NCBI GenBank assembly: GCA_038093975.1
Contig: JBBPTG010000006.1
Span: forward strand, 372,001 to 436,000
Direction of reading: 5' to 3'
Length of the DNA stretch: 64,000 bases
Source of the DNA: Chalciporus piperatus
Taxonomy: Eukaryota > Basidiomycota > Agaricomycetes > Boletales > Boletaceae
This document shows positions 11,801 through 24,600 of the stretch, one piece after another (the first letter of the stretch is position 1; every line of letters begins with the position of its first letter). The notes beneath the pieces are model-generated. The model saw only the letters and a list, made by a program, of their open reading frames with translations. It had not been told where the DNA came from and did no database searches. Position numbers and translations under genes: made by a program.

Positions 11801-13467
11801 ACGGCCTGAAGAACCTGCGCATAAGAAGAATACACAGCGGTGCTAGCGACGTAGACGTCTCCGTGGTTCATGGCGTACAATCCAACATCTTGTTTGCGTC
11901 GGTGAGGATCGGCCGAGTTGCGGGTCGAGTAGGGCAGGGTGTCCAGGATGAGAATGTTAACGTCAATACCAGACGCGATGGCATGGTGTAAACCAGACGA
12001 GCCAAGGTCGTAAGACCAGGCATCCGAACCCAGAATCCATCTGGACTTGGAAGGGAAGTATGCCTTCAAGGTAAGGATACGGTCGACGAGCGGGCTGGAG
12101 AGCCCCGAAGACTCCAACGCAACAATGAGTTGATTACCGACAGAACGACTCTTTGAGCTGTCATCCTTGACTTGAATCCACTGAGCAAGGAGTCTGTGCA
12201 ATTCGGCACTGACTTGCTCGACTTCCATCAACTCCTGGACAGAGCTGATGAGCTGAGCGCGTTGGTCCAATTGACCGCGGACGCGACCCAGAGCATATTC
12301 GGGAGTAGTGGCCACGTTGCCCTGCGTAGCAACCAGCTCGGGAGAGTTGGAGATCTCAAGGCGTGGACCAAAGACTTGGGACAAGATCTTGGTGTACGAA
12401 GTCTCATGCTTGGGAACGTGAGGGATAGAGGACACTGACGAGGCGGGAGTCTCGTCGGCGAGGTTGAGGGGGGACGTCGTCACGGGAGCATTCAAAGTGC
12501 TCTCGATAAGTTTGGACAAGTTGGGCCCACTGACTTGCTCCACATTTGTGAACCAGACACTCTGAACAAGTACCTGGGCGTCTGCCTGGCGCTCCTGAAG
12601 TGCCTCGACGACGTCAAGATAGAGAGACGTCCATTTCGTGTTCGAACGGTGGAGCTGTTCTAGAACGAGAACACGGGAGGCCGAAGTGGGGATAGCGCGC
12701 AAAATCTGGGAGGGTGACAGAGGAGCCAATAGGCGAATGGAAACAAAGGACACTCCTTCTATCTCCGAGACGCTGGGAGCATTCCCGAGAATGAAGACGA
12801 CGGTGCTAGGCTGTTTGTCACCGCAAACGGTCAGGGGAGGACAAGGACGACGTATGCGGGATAACGTGGACAAGGCAGCTGATTCGTAGATTTCGGAGAT
12901 TCCGTTGGAGCTGTCGGCGGTTCCGTGGTGCGGGACGATGACCTTCTCGGAAAGTAGGAACGGTTGTACGTCCTCTTCAGCAATGTCGACGACTGGTCCT
13001 TCCGTAGACTCATAAAAGACGTGTATTACCGCCTTTTTCTCCGTGCGGGCAAGGCGGGAAGCAAGGAGGGCATTATCATGGGCATCTTGTGGGGTATAGG
13101 AAACCAGGAAGAAGGGGAATGCGGACCGGAGCAGGAGAACGTCTGACAAATCATCTTTCACGGCAAGATGAAGGGCGAGAGGGAGTGAAGAGAGCTCTCC
13201 GGCAAGAAGCACGAGGCGCAGAGCCACTTGGGAAGTGACAGAGGCCGTGAATGAGATGAGAAGTGCGGCAGATGCATTGCGGACGATTGTCGCGCCAGGA
13301 TCACCGCCCGAGGGGACGGATGCAAGATAAGGACGACGCGAGGCCGATTTCGAGAGGGTCTTGAATGTCTCAGCGAACGGAGACTCTAAGGCGCCAGTTG
13401 GTTGTGTGTGGACAATGACATCGGACGCAAGGAATGCGATCCGAGACACTGTCGCGATGGACGCCAT
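8820..13467 (-). CDS. MET5: Sulfite reductase [NADPH] beta subunit (flavodoxin-fused hemoprotein)
   Basis: The enzyme reduces sulfite to sulfide in sulfate assimilation. Eight exons: 10508-13467, 10262-10457, 9950-10209, 9886-9892 (7 nt), 9419-9833, 9336-9361, 9158-9278 and 8820-9103. They give 1422 residues, close to the usual fungal length. Order: a long N-terminal pyruvate-oxidoreductase-like part, a flavodoxin domain ([12 protein letters not shown]), then the duplicated sulfite reductase core. The siroheme/4Fe-4S ligands are visible as C-V-A-F-P-T-C (CX5C) and C-P-N-G-C (CX3C). The 7-nt exon restores D-R-K-N-A-R-L-K-Y-T, matching the conserved N-R-K-N-A-x-x-K-Y-T of the family. The intron at 9362-9418 needs a GC donor (G|gcaagt) to rebuild T-C-G-L-A. 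Confidence 0.95.
9886..9892 (-). other. 7-nt micro-exon of the sulfite reductase gene
   Basis: The coding-strand bases CCGCAAG lie between a 57-nt intron (9893-9949, ending cag) and a 52-nt intron (9834-9885, starting gtaagg). With two bases from the exon before, it encodes D-R-K. Without it the reading frame is lost and the conserved R-K-N-A-R-L-K-Y block is broken. Confidence 0.85.
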
Positions 13468-13933
13468 CTAGAAACTGATGGAGAATGTGAGCGCGAGGTT
13501 GAGAACGGGGTAGAGAGACTTACTAGCGTATAAGAAGAGTGTGGGATGAGCGCTCGATGAGCTTTTGGTGCATGACAGAGGCTGGGTGAATTATATCAAT
13601 TATTGCTCGTGAGCACATCATCTCGCCGCCATCTGTCTGCTTGTCCAATTCCGAATTCAAGTCGACCACTCGGAAATTTTCGCTGCCGCACTCCACAACT
13701 AATAGTACTATTTCTTCGTGAATTCAGAACAGTAAAACACTCAGTAATATCATCAGATGATCAACAACTTGAGGAAGGAAGCAACCTTCCCCCCGACGAG
13801 AACCACCCAGCACCTGTCTCATGTATTTTTGGAATGATCCAATCAGTCCACCTCGGCGTGTAGCGGAAACCTATGATTCCGTCCCCGATTTCGCACCCGT
13901 CATCCTGTCGAAACCGCCTGCCGAGTGAGTTCT
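13468..13933. other. Sulfite reductase upstream region and lanosterol synthase 3' flank
   Basis: The first about 130 bases before the sulfite reductase ATG are its 5' leader and may hold a leader intron. I see no other gene, no clear TATA box and no repeat in this stretch. Confidence 0.5.
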
Positions 13934-16668
13934 TCATTTAGCGGCCTGCTCCTTCAATTCCTTCAGGTAGTAATGAGCCTTTCCGAGCATCCAGATTGTA
14001 AACGAGAATTTGAAGTTGGGGTACGAGATGGTGCAGTTCTTGTTAAACACGCCTTCGATCGCTTCCTGCGGCCATGACCCATCCTGGAGAACGAACTCAG
14101 TCTCTAGCAGACGACTGCGTCATGGTTGGCTTACCGGGAGCTGTCGGGACATAACCAACTTCACTGCCTTCTCGATTGGTTCCGGGATCGGGTACCTGGC
14201 GTACATGAGTGCCATAGTCGCCCAGCAGGTCTGGACAACTTGTGTATTCTCGTGTTCAATCCAGCTGGCTACTTCGCAAGTCTATGGATAGAACCGTAAG
14301 CAAGTCAGCAGTGAATACATCGGAAAGAAAACAACTGACCCTGTAGCTTTCGCCCCAACCACCATCCTGCCGTTGTTTCGAAAGCAAGAAATCGCATGCA
14401 CGCCGAACAGCGGGGCTGTTTGTGTAGCTTTCCCCGGCCAGTGACAAACTCTCCAACGCAAACTGTGTCGCATAAGTGAAACAGATGCCCCATGATCCAA
14501 CCCAACCACCCTCTGGTTTCTGGACTTCATGAAGCCATCGAATAGCTTTCTTGATAGTCTGGCTGGGAGGCTACATTAGCTTCGTCTCGGCTGAAATCGG
14601 AATCACCGACTCGATTTCTGCCACGCGATACTTGGGATAATGTTTCCTGAAAATAGAAAGAGACGTGATCACGGAAGTCGTGCATTCAGGGTAACAGAAC
14701 TCGGTCATGATATCCCCTACGGCAAGCCAAGATGAGCAGCTAGCTTGAAGATGAAAAAAAACGATCCATACCAAAGACTTCCGCGGCATTTAGGTACTCC
14801 AACCACCTGGGGCCCCTTACAAGTTCGTAACTAGCATAACCCCCGTGGTCGTTCTGCATCGAGAGCAGAGTGTCCACGGCGTCAAAGAGTCGATCATCCG
14901 AGATGATCTTCTCGGTTCCTCTGAAAGTACCGTTAGTAGGACGAATACCAAGGACCAACCATACGTACTCGACTTGGTTTTGGAGGTAAAGGACCGATTT
15001 GAGACCTTCTCCTGTACAATCACTGACAGTATACCCTTGTTCTTTGGTACTGAACGGCCAGGCACCCTTGGTTCGATGGCGGTAGGCGGATTCAAAATGC
15101 TTTGGGTTCTCTCTTATCTGGCAACCATCCAACCACTCAAGGGCCGATCGCAAGCTTTTCTTGTTTTCCTCCTCCTTCGCGAGCCCCGTCTCCACAAGCG
15201 CTTGCGTGATGAATCCGATATCCCAAAGTTGGCTACCGTTGGTACCGCACATCATCATGCCCTCTGCGCCTAGCCACATGAAATCGGCGCGCTTGATGGC
15301 GTGTTGACGAAATACTTCTGTGTCTCTACCTTCAGCGTAGAAGCGACACAATAAGTTCATCATCTTGGAGACGGGCCCGATAGTCTGGTAATCCGTGTTT
15401 TCATCCTCGTACACGACGAGCTTGTAGGCGCGTTCCAAAGCGGCTTTGCGGACAGGAGGGATGGCACAGCTCTCGTACATGGACAAGATGGCATTCATGG
15501 CATCGAGAACCGCGGTGTGAGGTGAGTAAAGATCGACAGATGCAACGTTGTTTCGCTGGGCTGGCCAGTTTATGCGGTGGTAGTCGGTGACGTATAACTC
15601 CTGGGGGATGATGGTAAACGTGAGGATGCGATGAATATCATGAATCATACCTCGCGAAGCGAACGAATCAAGTCATTTTCTTCCATCTTGAAGCGAACAC
15701 CGTAGAGATAACTCATGGGTATGTAGACATTCCGGGTGTGAATCCACCATCTGTGGGGATGGAACGGGACCCATTCGGGGAAAAGCCTAATGATCATTAG
15801 TGTTGGTACAGAAGTAACTTCAAAAATGCAATACCAGAGTTCAGGAGGGGTAGGGTTGAATCCTTCCCAGTCGTAAACATTCAGGACTGACAACCAAAAC
15901 TTGCCCCAAGCGGGGGCACCAACCGCACCACCTAAGAGATCACGCTCAGCGGGGTAATTGGCATGTAGAGTGAGATAGATACCCAGACGGTGAAGAATTG
16001 CCCTTGCCTTCGCAGCAACCGGATGCTCAGCACTCATGCCGAGAATTCTCAGAACAACATAATTGAGCGCAGTCCCAAACACAGTCGAATGACCTTCGAT
16101 ATGTCTGAAGCTGGTCAATATTGGGTTTGTTTGACATACGCAATGTACTCACAAACCCCAACCTCCGTCCTCGGGATGCGCCCGGTTCATGAGGTAACGA
16201 ATCATCTCCAGCCGCTCTTCCTCCTTGAACCCCAGGCCTGCGATATAGGACCCAATGACCAGGCCACTGAGCAAAAACATGGGTCCACCATACTCGCCTG
16301 CCCAGTGTCCGTCTTCCGACTGGAGGTATTTATAAAAGGTGTACCCATTCCGGGCAGCCTCAAGTGGCGTATTCGCCTTCGGAAGTGCGGGGAGGTTCTG
16401 TCGCAATTCCGGTCAGGTCGACGCGGGTATGCGTTTAAAACACGTTCCGACATGTACTTACAAGTGGCTGGCCAGTCCAATACTTGTCTACTTCGTTCTG
16501 AGGCCACTGCTCGCGTTCCTCGTCGGTCCTCATGTAGTGCCATGTATGACGTCCACCGTCGTTGACGAGCAACCTCCAACGGGCATAGTTGGTAAAGGGC
16601 TGTTTCGCTGATTCCGGGATGTCAAGGGGAGAGTACAGCTTCGCGAGTTCAGTGGCAGGCATGAACAT
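13934..16668 (-). CDS. ERG7: Lanosterol synthase (oxidosqualene cyclase)
   Basis: It cyclises 2,3-oxidosqualene to lanosterol, the first committed step to ergosterol, on ER or lipid-droplet membranes. Ten exons: 16462-16668, 16153-16397, 15835-16104, 15651-15786, 14969-15600, 14772-14920, 14611-14716, 14340-14562, 14135-14281 and 13934-14083. They give 754 residues, normal for the family. QW repeats are visible ([36 protein letters not shown]). The catalytic aspartate sits in V-S-D-C-T-G-E-G, where the family usually has D-C-T-A-E. A TAG in the exon frame at 14571-14573 lies inside a 48-nt intron with a gctaatg branch site and is not a defect. Confidence 0.94.
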
Positions 16669-16924
16669 GGTGGTTAAACGGAGAAAGTCAAACCTCGGAC
16701 GGGAAGCGAATAATAATATATAGTTGTCAACGTTGGATCAGGTCATTCTGAATTGAATCTTGAATAATGGACCACTCTCGCGAGATTTATGAGAGACGTT
16801 CGGGCCCAACACTTCCAACATGCGAGCAGTTTGACAATTTCTTGATGTTGAGGGAGAGGCGCTGGGATCTTTGTAATCGGAGCCTCGTAAACAACACGTC
16901 CACATAACCACCCGCTCACCGGCG
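16669..16924. promoter_or_regulatory. Head-to-head promoter region, ERG7 / ARP9
   Basis: Only 256 bp separate the two start codons, so both promoters must lie here or in the transcribed leaders. A run of T and A (taataatatatag, 16711-16723) lies about 45-55 bp before the ERG7 ATG and could act as a TATA-like element on the minus side. This is an inference from position. Confidence 0.4.
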
Positions 16925-18682
16925 ATGAGCAGCTTTCGGGACTCGTCAATACTCATCATAGAGACAGGTAGAACAGTCCTCAGGGCTGGCCTCGGCATAC
17001 ATGAACTGCTGAAAACCCCAACTGTGGTCTGTCCCAAATGTTACTCTTCGCTGATCGGTATTGACAGGCTAAATGGGTTACAGGAAATAGCTGCACGCGT
17101 TGGACTGAGACAAACAGCAGGAGAGCCTTCATCTAGTCTCACCACAAATGGAAAACAACCTAGCAAAGTCGGCGAATACTTGGCCCCACCAGCCTCAACC
17201 AGCCGCGCCTCCTCAGTTCCTTTCCACACAAGTGCCACGGCAAAGGTGCACGATTACCTTGTCGGCTCCCAGCTTGACGAAGCGCTCGAAGCAGGTCAAG
17301 ACGTCCTCGTATCATGGCCATTCGCGGACGGCGATGTCCGCGACTGCACGCAGGCTGAAGCGATCTGGTGCGCACTCTCATACCTCTGCTGATTGGAATC
17401 CAATCTCACCATTGCAATACACAGGAAACACGTCATTTTCAACAAGCTGCAGATAAAACGCACTCAAAACGAATCTCCGGTCATGCTTTCTGTCGCGCCT
17501 GGTCTCTCTCGTGACTCTCAAGAGCGGATATGTCGAATTTTCTTTGAACGCTTCAACGTAGCCAGTTTCGCGATCGTCGAACGTCCCATGTCACAAATAT
17601 ACGCGACCGGTCAACTGAGTGGTGTTGTCGTTGATATTGGGTACGAGAAGACGGATGTGACACCTGTATACGATGGTTTCATCCTTCACTCCACACGATC
17701 TTCGACTTCCCTGGGTATACGTGACTGCGAGAACTACCTCGTCAATCTCCTACACTCAAACCAATCTGTCATGGCCGCCGCTTCTCCACCAGACGCGCCT
17801 CATGATCCTGTGGCAGTCCAATCATTCCTCCTCGACTTTGTCAAACACATCTGGTCGGAAGGTCACGTTCGTGTTCCTTCGGACGGTCAAATGGTAGAGA
17901 TACTGGAGGACGAAGGAATCACAGATATCGCCGCAGTGCTAGTTGCAGGAAAAGAGAAAGCTGTCATCGAGGCTGGGACGAAGAAGAAAGCAACCGCGAA
18001 GGCAACCGCTGCCGAACAAGCCCGCGCAAAGGAAATCGAGGCTCTTGACCTCATCACAGTGCAGTTCCGCGATCACTCGATAACGCTGGGGAAAGAACGA
18101 CATCGCTTCTGCGAACCACTCTTCGACCCTTCTCTTCTCAACACGCTGTCTCCGCCAAAAGACGACATGGAATCAGAGCAAGATGTACTTTCGTTGCAGG
18201 AGACTGTTGGACATTCAGTTAGTCAGGCAGATGTTGATCAGCGACAATACATTTGGCAAGGCCTGTTCGTCACCGGGGACCTAGCGAGTCGCGTCAAAGG
18301 TTCGCTGTCTGTTTCAATCCAGACTCGTACAGGGCTCAACGCTTTTCTGCAGGAATTGGCATAGCACTGCAATCACGTTTGTCGCCCTTCATTCTCGGTA
18401 ACCCGGATCAATATAATGAGGTTCAGCCACGATCGATTCGCGTGATCAGTGTTCCAGAGTACTTTGCCGAGTATCGGGAGAAAGGAGATGGCCTTGCGGC
18501 ATTCTTGGGCACTAGCATTGCCGCTAAGGTATACATACTCATACTCATCTTTTTGCGAAATGCCTGACAACTGTCATTAGATTTCGTTCAACGATGCACA
18601 AGGAAAGAACTGTGTCTCGAAGTCGGACTACGATGAGAAGGGCCCCCGTGCTATCATAGAGATGTCGGCTGCGCTGTTGTAA
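16925..18682 (+). CDS. Actin-related protein, ARP9-like
   Basis: Five exons (16925-17026, 17084-17367, 17425-18299, 18353-18528, 18581-18682) give 512 residues. The actin fold is seen in I-I-E-T-G-R-T near the start, V-V-V-D-I-G-Y-E-K-T-D-V-T-P-V near the middle, and G-N-P-D-Q-Y-N-E-V with the C-terminal part. A charged insert with D-I-A-A-V-L-V-A-G-K-E-K-A-V followed by a lysine/alanine-rich helix is typical of fungal ARP9-type proteins, not of conventional actin. ARP9 pairs with ARP7 in SWI/SNF and RSC chromatin remodelers in the nucleus. The first intron is 57 nt without a stop, so unspliced RNA would still read through. Confidence 0.82.
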
Positions 18683-18901
18683 TGTTCTCGATAGCTTCGT
18701 GGTGGTGTATTGTAGTCTTTCACCTCGGCTTGATTATATGGCTAGATCTCGAATTAGTGTAACAGTGTTCGATAGGGGGTAATATACCTAATGCGCAAGT
18801 TTTCAAAAACTGTACAGTTGATCATCGGCAGCTGTCGGCACGAAACTTTACCTCTGCATTCGGCGTATCCGTCACTTCACGACGCTTCAAAACTAAAATC
18901 A

Positions 18902-19432
18902 ATGGCCCCTACCAAGAAATCCAAGTCCACCAAGTCGACCGAGTCCATCGCGTCTCGCCTTGCTCTCGTCGTGAAGTCGGGCAAGTACAGTCTCGGGTAC
19001 AAATCTGCCTTGAAACAGATGCGCAGCGGCAAGGGTGAGTGTCCCAATCATAAACTCACGGGGACTGGAGCGTGAGGCTGAGAAGGTCCCTTTAACTGAC
19101 GTCCATTTTCTCTCTCTCTCCTTTTCTCTGTTCCTCTTCGTTATCGCACACGATCCAGCCAAGCTCGTCTTGATCTCCGGTAACTGCCCACCCCTGCGCA
19201 AGTCCGAACTCGAGTACTACGCCATGTTGTCCAAGACGACCGTGCACCACTTTGCAGGCACGAACGTCGCTCTTGGTACCGCTGCTGGTAAACTTTTCCG
19301 TGTCAGGTGAGTTTTTTGATGACGCACTGCTCTCGTCGATCAAACAACATCTGACGAATGATCAGTGTCATGACCATCACCGACCAGGGTGATTCGGACT
19401 TGCTCACTTTCGCCGAGGGCAACGCTGCATGA
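18902..19432 (+). CDS. RPL30: 60S ribosomal protein L30 (eL30)
   Basis: Three exons (18902-19034, 19159-19306, 19366-19432) give 115 residues, the expected size. The sequence holds the L7Ae-fold blocks [25 protein letters not shown] and the ending D-L-L-T-F. It is a structural protein of the large ribosomal subunit that binds a kink-turn RNA. Intron 1 (124 nt) is longer than most here and carries a long pyrimidine tract before its acceptor. I found no snoRNA boxes in it. Confidence 0.95.
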
Positions 19433-20058
19433 AAAAAGCCATGTACGGATGACGAGTGGGAGTATCGTTATGGTACCATTTATGTCAGGTTTATGTTGTT
19501 GGGTGTCCCCGTACTATCGTTTAGTTCGGGCGGTCGCACCGATCACTCTATGCAATAGTATGCGCGTCCAGACTCCATTCTGCTCTAATGTTTGATATCG
19601 ATGCATGATTGCGACAGATACCCTAAGAGTGTAGTTCGGCGGTGACATTAATGGCTCTCCGGAAGACTTCGACCGCATGCGATGATAGTGAATTGCTGGA
19701 GTCAAATGAGAGTCATTCCCTCATTGCTAGGGATCATGCTCTTGTTAGTGTTTCGAAAGGAATATTTGAACTGATCAAGGTACTGGTCACCATACTGACC
19801 ACCTGACTGACAGGTCCTGACTGACCGCAAGTAAATCTACGTACGATGACAATGCTACGCGTCGTGTCGTGGCAAGAGAGGCATTATGATAAAAAGGCAA
19901 TACTGCACAGCAGCGAGCGTACTATGACTGGACTATGTAAGATAACAAGACCGTTCGAAGACCGTGCCAGCGTGTACTGGGTATACAACAATATGTATGT
20001 AGCAAGAAATCATTGAGCGAGAGTGCTTTAGACCAGTGTTCTTTTGCACAACCGCCGT
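19433..20058. other. Intergenic region, nothing recognised
   Basis: About 620 bp between RPL30 (+) and the C2H2 gene (-), both pointing inwards. Only short open stretches without conserved motifs occur. No tRNA or repeat was supported. Confidence 0.55.
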
Positions 20059-21254
20059 CTATGTCAACCCCTCCTCGTGCCTAAAGAGCACACCATCAGC
20101 GACTAACTTGTCCACCGCGCGGACGAACGCTGGATAGAGGATACTTTGCTCGCGAACGTCGGATTTGATGGGAGGGTAAACCGGTGGTTGCGGTCGTGAT
20201 AGGAGCGAACGCGTAGGCGCGGGTTGTACTTTCCGCACGGGGACATCCACGATCGGGGCAGCGGAGATATCTCTTTCGGTTATAGAAGGGAGGTCATCAA
20301 ACATGATCGAATGATCATCGCCCTCCTCGTCCTGGACGTTTAACCGACTCCATTTGCGGGATATTGCTTGCGAGGACGTCGCTTGACTGTATGCGAGAGT
20401 GAGTGGCGCTTTCGTGATGGTGGTCCATAAGGAATACGACCCGGAAGTAGGACGGGGAAATGGAGGAGGTGCTCGGAGAGCGTGCGGAGGAGCCGGCGTT
20501 GAACGAGACGATAACGCTTGTGCGGGAACGCGATTATCGAGGAGTTCGTGGTGCGCGTATTCGAAATGACTTTCCAATTGTGGTGGGCGTACGAAAACCT
20601 CGCGGCAACCTTGCGGCATCTGTTGAGTGCAAGGGAATACATCATGAGCATGGCTTCAACGTACCACGCACAGGACATGGGACAGCCACCCGTGACAGAT
20701 GGCTGAGCTCGACATGATTCTTGAGCATGTCTAATGAGTCATGCATCCGACCCGAGCAACGAGAGTATGAACATTGATATTTCCCATCTTGCTACAGGTC
20801 TGGTCTGAGGGTTTCCGACTCGGAAATGAATTGAAGGCCCACTGCTTACCTGAGCTACAACTCGAGAGCAGTGTCGAGAAAGGTGCTGCAAAACAAAGAG
20901 AGGTAGTGAGCAATATGCAACAAATGCATAAAAGACACAAAGGAAATCATCCAGAGTGTATTCTCCAAGAACTGTCAAGTAATCCTGCAGGCAATCCCAC
21001 CCACTGTCAAGTACAAGGTGAGTCTGCAGAATTCCTGACAATTCTTGGAGTATGTTCTCTTTAAAGTCTGGTGCCAGCAGCCTGCAGTACCAAGGAAATG
21101 TCGTAATCACCTTTGCTAATGTGTCCCAGCTATTGAGTATGAGGGAACATCCCTCCCACTCACATTGTGTTGGGTGGATGACACAATGTGCAACATTGAG
21201 AAGACCTTCCCCTGACAGGTCAACCTCCAATGTCTCAATTTTGGACAAAGACAT
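20059..21254 (-). CDS. Protein with three C2H2 zinc fingers (function unknown)
   Basis: Spliced exons 21111-21254, 20850-20885, 20665-20791 and 20059-20609 give 285 residues. They rebuild three complete fingers. Finger 1 starts C-E-W-E-G-C in exon 1, and its histidines (H-L-S-R-H) lie in the 36-nt exon 2. Finger 2 is C-S-Y-S-R-C with H-V-E-L-S-H. Finger 3, C-P-V-R-G-C with H-F-E-Y-A-H-H, spans the exon 3/4 border. Each has CX4C and HX3-4H spacing. The rest is Ser/Pro-rich, with an acidic patch and no known domain. The first intron, 225 nt, is far longer than its neighbours. It is likely a nuclear DNA-binding protein, by inference. The start at 21254 is the first ATG in frame upstream of finger 1; upstream exons cannot be excluded. 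Confidence 0.68.
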
Positions 21255-21692
21255 CCAGGGACAATGGCATATTGTGGTGAAATTTTTCAGAGAAAATGAA
21301 AGTTTTATTAACCTGGCCACAATTCTGACCACGGAATACACACATGCAAATAAACCAAAAAGTGAGCACATAACCCAACACACGGCACGCCTGTCCCTCA
21401 AGTTGTCTGTCCAGTGTCCTCCAAATTTCATGAGCTCTTCGTCTCGCACATGTTCTGCCCACGGTGGCTGTGCCACATTTACACATTTACAGCACAGCAT
21501 GTAAATTTAGCAGAGCTCCCATCCCATTCCCAAAGGACTGGCTATTCTTCATCTCAGAGTGTCCAACACCAATTAGAATTTTGCATAGTAACATTACAAA
21601 TGCATAAGGTGATACAGCCAAAGCTTGCAGAAGTGAACATAATGTATGAGGGAAATGCTAGGTTCATGTGTAAATATGCACCAACTCGGACT
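21255..21692. other. Intergenic region between POL3 and the C2H2 gene
   Basis: The frame of the C2H2 gene's first exon stays open on the minus strand up to about 21500, but the extra part is cysteine-rich and unlike any domain I know. It is probably leader or non-coding. Confidence 0.45.
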
Positions 21693-24600
21693 TTACCACA
21701 GTTCTTCATCGAATCGTCCAAGGATGGCAGATGCATCCTCGACATCTTTCTGAGCTTTCTTCCGCATGTAGAAAATGGGACAATCTTTGCTCGTACAAAG
21801 GACATCCTAGAGGGTAGATCAGCACCAATGACATCAAGGTTCAGCAGGACATCCTTACCTGGTGTAATGATCCTTGACATCGTTGACACTGGGTCCACAA
21901 CCTCGAAAACCGGACTTGCATCTGCGAAGTGACATTGACTTGCTTTTGATAGAGTTCGTTGATCTTCGGGCGACAGTTGTTGCAAACGGCGCCGTCTGTG
22001 CAATTTTGTCAGCGACAAAACATGCAATGCGAGCCATACTAACTGGGTACACTGTTGTTCGGCCGTAGAGGGGTCTTGCAACTAAGACAAGTGATCGTTT
22101 TGACGGCAAACTTCATCAGTCCTCCGACCGTTGGAGTTGCGATTGAAATCGTGCGTGTGTGGTCGCCAGATACTGGGTAGTGTTAACAACGGCGAGCCCT
22201 GGGCAAAGAATGAGACCTACACAGAGAGTTTGCTTTCTCGCCAAGGATAGGTTCGAAAATCCTCATGAGAGGTTTTGATAGCTGATTCTCCAGGTAGTAC
22301 TTGGTATCGATCGGGATGTTGTTTTCGAGAACATATAGCGGATCTTCGGACTTCTCGTACGCAGCGGCACCTACAGAAAACAAAGATCATAAGCAACAAC
22401 CCACTGCTAAGAATCCGGCGAAAGCACCTTTAATCCCTTTGACAATGACATATGCGACACGGTCACCTAGAGCGGGCGCGGAACCAGCATCCCGTTGCCG
22501 CATTCGCTCAGCGAGTTCTACGTGGGCTTGTTTCGCTGCGTAATCCGCTTTCGCAAGGGCTTTCGTGATCACGAGCTGAGACATGTCGACTTTGTTTTGG
22601 AGAAGGTCCGAGATCATGCGTTTCGTATAGCTAAGACCGCGATTAGCACCGACAAACGAGAGAAAATGACACTCGTACTCCTCTGCACCCTTTACGTCTC
22701 GATCAATGAGCATCTTATGGAGACACGTTTCGATGACGGTCGAAACAAGACGACAGTTATCTCTTCGAACCGTCTGTGGTGTCATCAGAAGACCGCGCCA
22801 TGGAGATGAGTTTGAGACAACATACTTCGATACCCTTCGCGTCCATTTTATCGTACTTCTCTGGCTTCGTCCAGTAAAGCCCTGCATACCGCTTTTTGCT
22901 GATGAGCAAATACGGGAAGTAGACCTTTTCGAACTCGAGATTGATGGGTTTGATGAATTTGGCTGTGACGAAGGATGCAGCTTGGGCTCCTGTGACGAGG
23001 ATCTGGCTTAGCATGATGATGATGAGATTGCAAACAGTGAAACCGACCAAGTTCCATAACGGTTTTGAGATCTGAAGGACCGAATTTAACCATGACGGAA
23101 TCCGTGTCGCCGTAGATTACTTCGGCGTTGTGACTATGACCATTTGAGAGAGAAAATTCGGCCTCGACTTCCTGGGAAGGCAACTCAGCAAGATAGAACG
23201 CGCGTAGCGAAAGCATGACTAGGAGACGGACCTGTTTAGTCTTTTCAATCATCTGACGACCATACGCAGTCACACTTGACGAGATGGCGAGACATGGCAA
23301 TTTCCCGACTGTAGCACCGGTGAAACCGTACACAGAGTTTGCACTGATCTACAACGAAGTAAGCTTCGTACATCGACGATGGCAATGGAGTTCGCCCACC
23401 TTCAGAGCCAGTTGACGACCATCCAATACTGCTCTTTTAAACGGATCAGTTTCATTCTTGAGGTCATTCTTGGCGCGCTTCCTGGCGGAAATAAGGTCTT
23501 CCAGAATGGTGGGTAACAAGCCCTTTCGTTTACCCTTGGCGATGAAGAAGTCTACAATACCGTAACGTGGTCAGAGTGACATGATTGAACAGATATCAGT
23601 AGCATGCATTACCGTTATTTGGTGTCTGGATATAATCCACGTCCTTGACGAGTCCTAGTCGTTCGATGGTCTGCTTCTCCAAGAGTGTCGTGTAGCAGAG
23701 GTTATGAGCCATCATGATAGAAGGATACAGGGAGCTGAAGTCAAGAGTTGCGATAGGCATATCATAATATCCCTTCTTCGGTTCTATGACAGTAGCTCCT
23801 TCGTACTGTTCATCTGTGCCTGTAGACTTGTCAGTTAGATGGGTAAGAGAACGCTCCACACAGGAAAATGGCTTGCCTTCTCCTTTCATCGAGGGCACGA
23901 TGTAACCGTCTTCGTTCGCCCTCCGGAAAAGCTGAGACAACACTTTGATAGATTGTCCACGAGAAAGTAGGAAGTTGAACGGGACTCCTGTTACACGCGC
24001 CATCTCAGTGTAGTTCACGAAACACATCAACTTGTCGAGCAACCGTTGAGGGAGGTATGCATCCTGAGGAAGGCCTGTCAGATGGCAGTTCGCTTACGGC
24101 GGATCTGCGGAGTATGACAGTACCTTTAAACAGTACACGGCCAAACGTCGCCTCGACTCAGGCCCACCATTTTGTAATTCCGTGATAACAGAGTGGTGGA
24201 CGTCCTCCTTTTGTTCGCCGAGGAATTGCGCGCAAACCGAGTTGAGAGTATAACTACGTAGCTTGTGCTCCCGTTGCATGAACTGGAGCAGGTCGAGCTG
24301 TAAGCGACCATCAAGGACTGTCTCTTTCGAATCACGTTGTCCATAAGCCTTAGAGGAGAAATGAGTATCTTTGACCTGGGTTTTCACACCTAGGGACTCG
24401 TCGGTTAGACAGTACAGCATAAGTGACGATGCAACTACGATATACCTCTGAGCCTCCCGAGATACGGGAACTGGTTGGCTTTCAGGTGTTTTGCACGGTC
24501 CATAAGATAGGGCCAATCGAAGTTTGAAACGTTATAACCAATGACGACGTCTGGGTCGACCTCTTCAAGAAAATCTCGCCAAGCATGAAGCATCTTTGCT

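Noticed and set aside
14571..14573. Premature stop (TAG) suggesting ERG7 is a pseudogene
   Set aside because: A 48-nt intron with a good branch site removes it, and the remaining ten exons make a full-length enzyme with all motifs.
19035..19158. Intronic snoRNA in the first RPL30 intron
   Set aside because: No C/D or H/ACA box pair was found; the length comes from a pyrimidine tract.
20739..21500. A single 253-residue cysteine-rich membrane-like protein
   Set aside because: The frame is open only because the long intron lacks stops. Splicing gives three well-formed C2H2 fingers instead.
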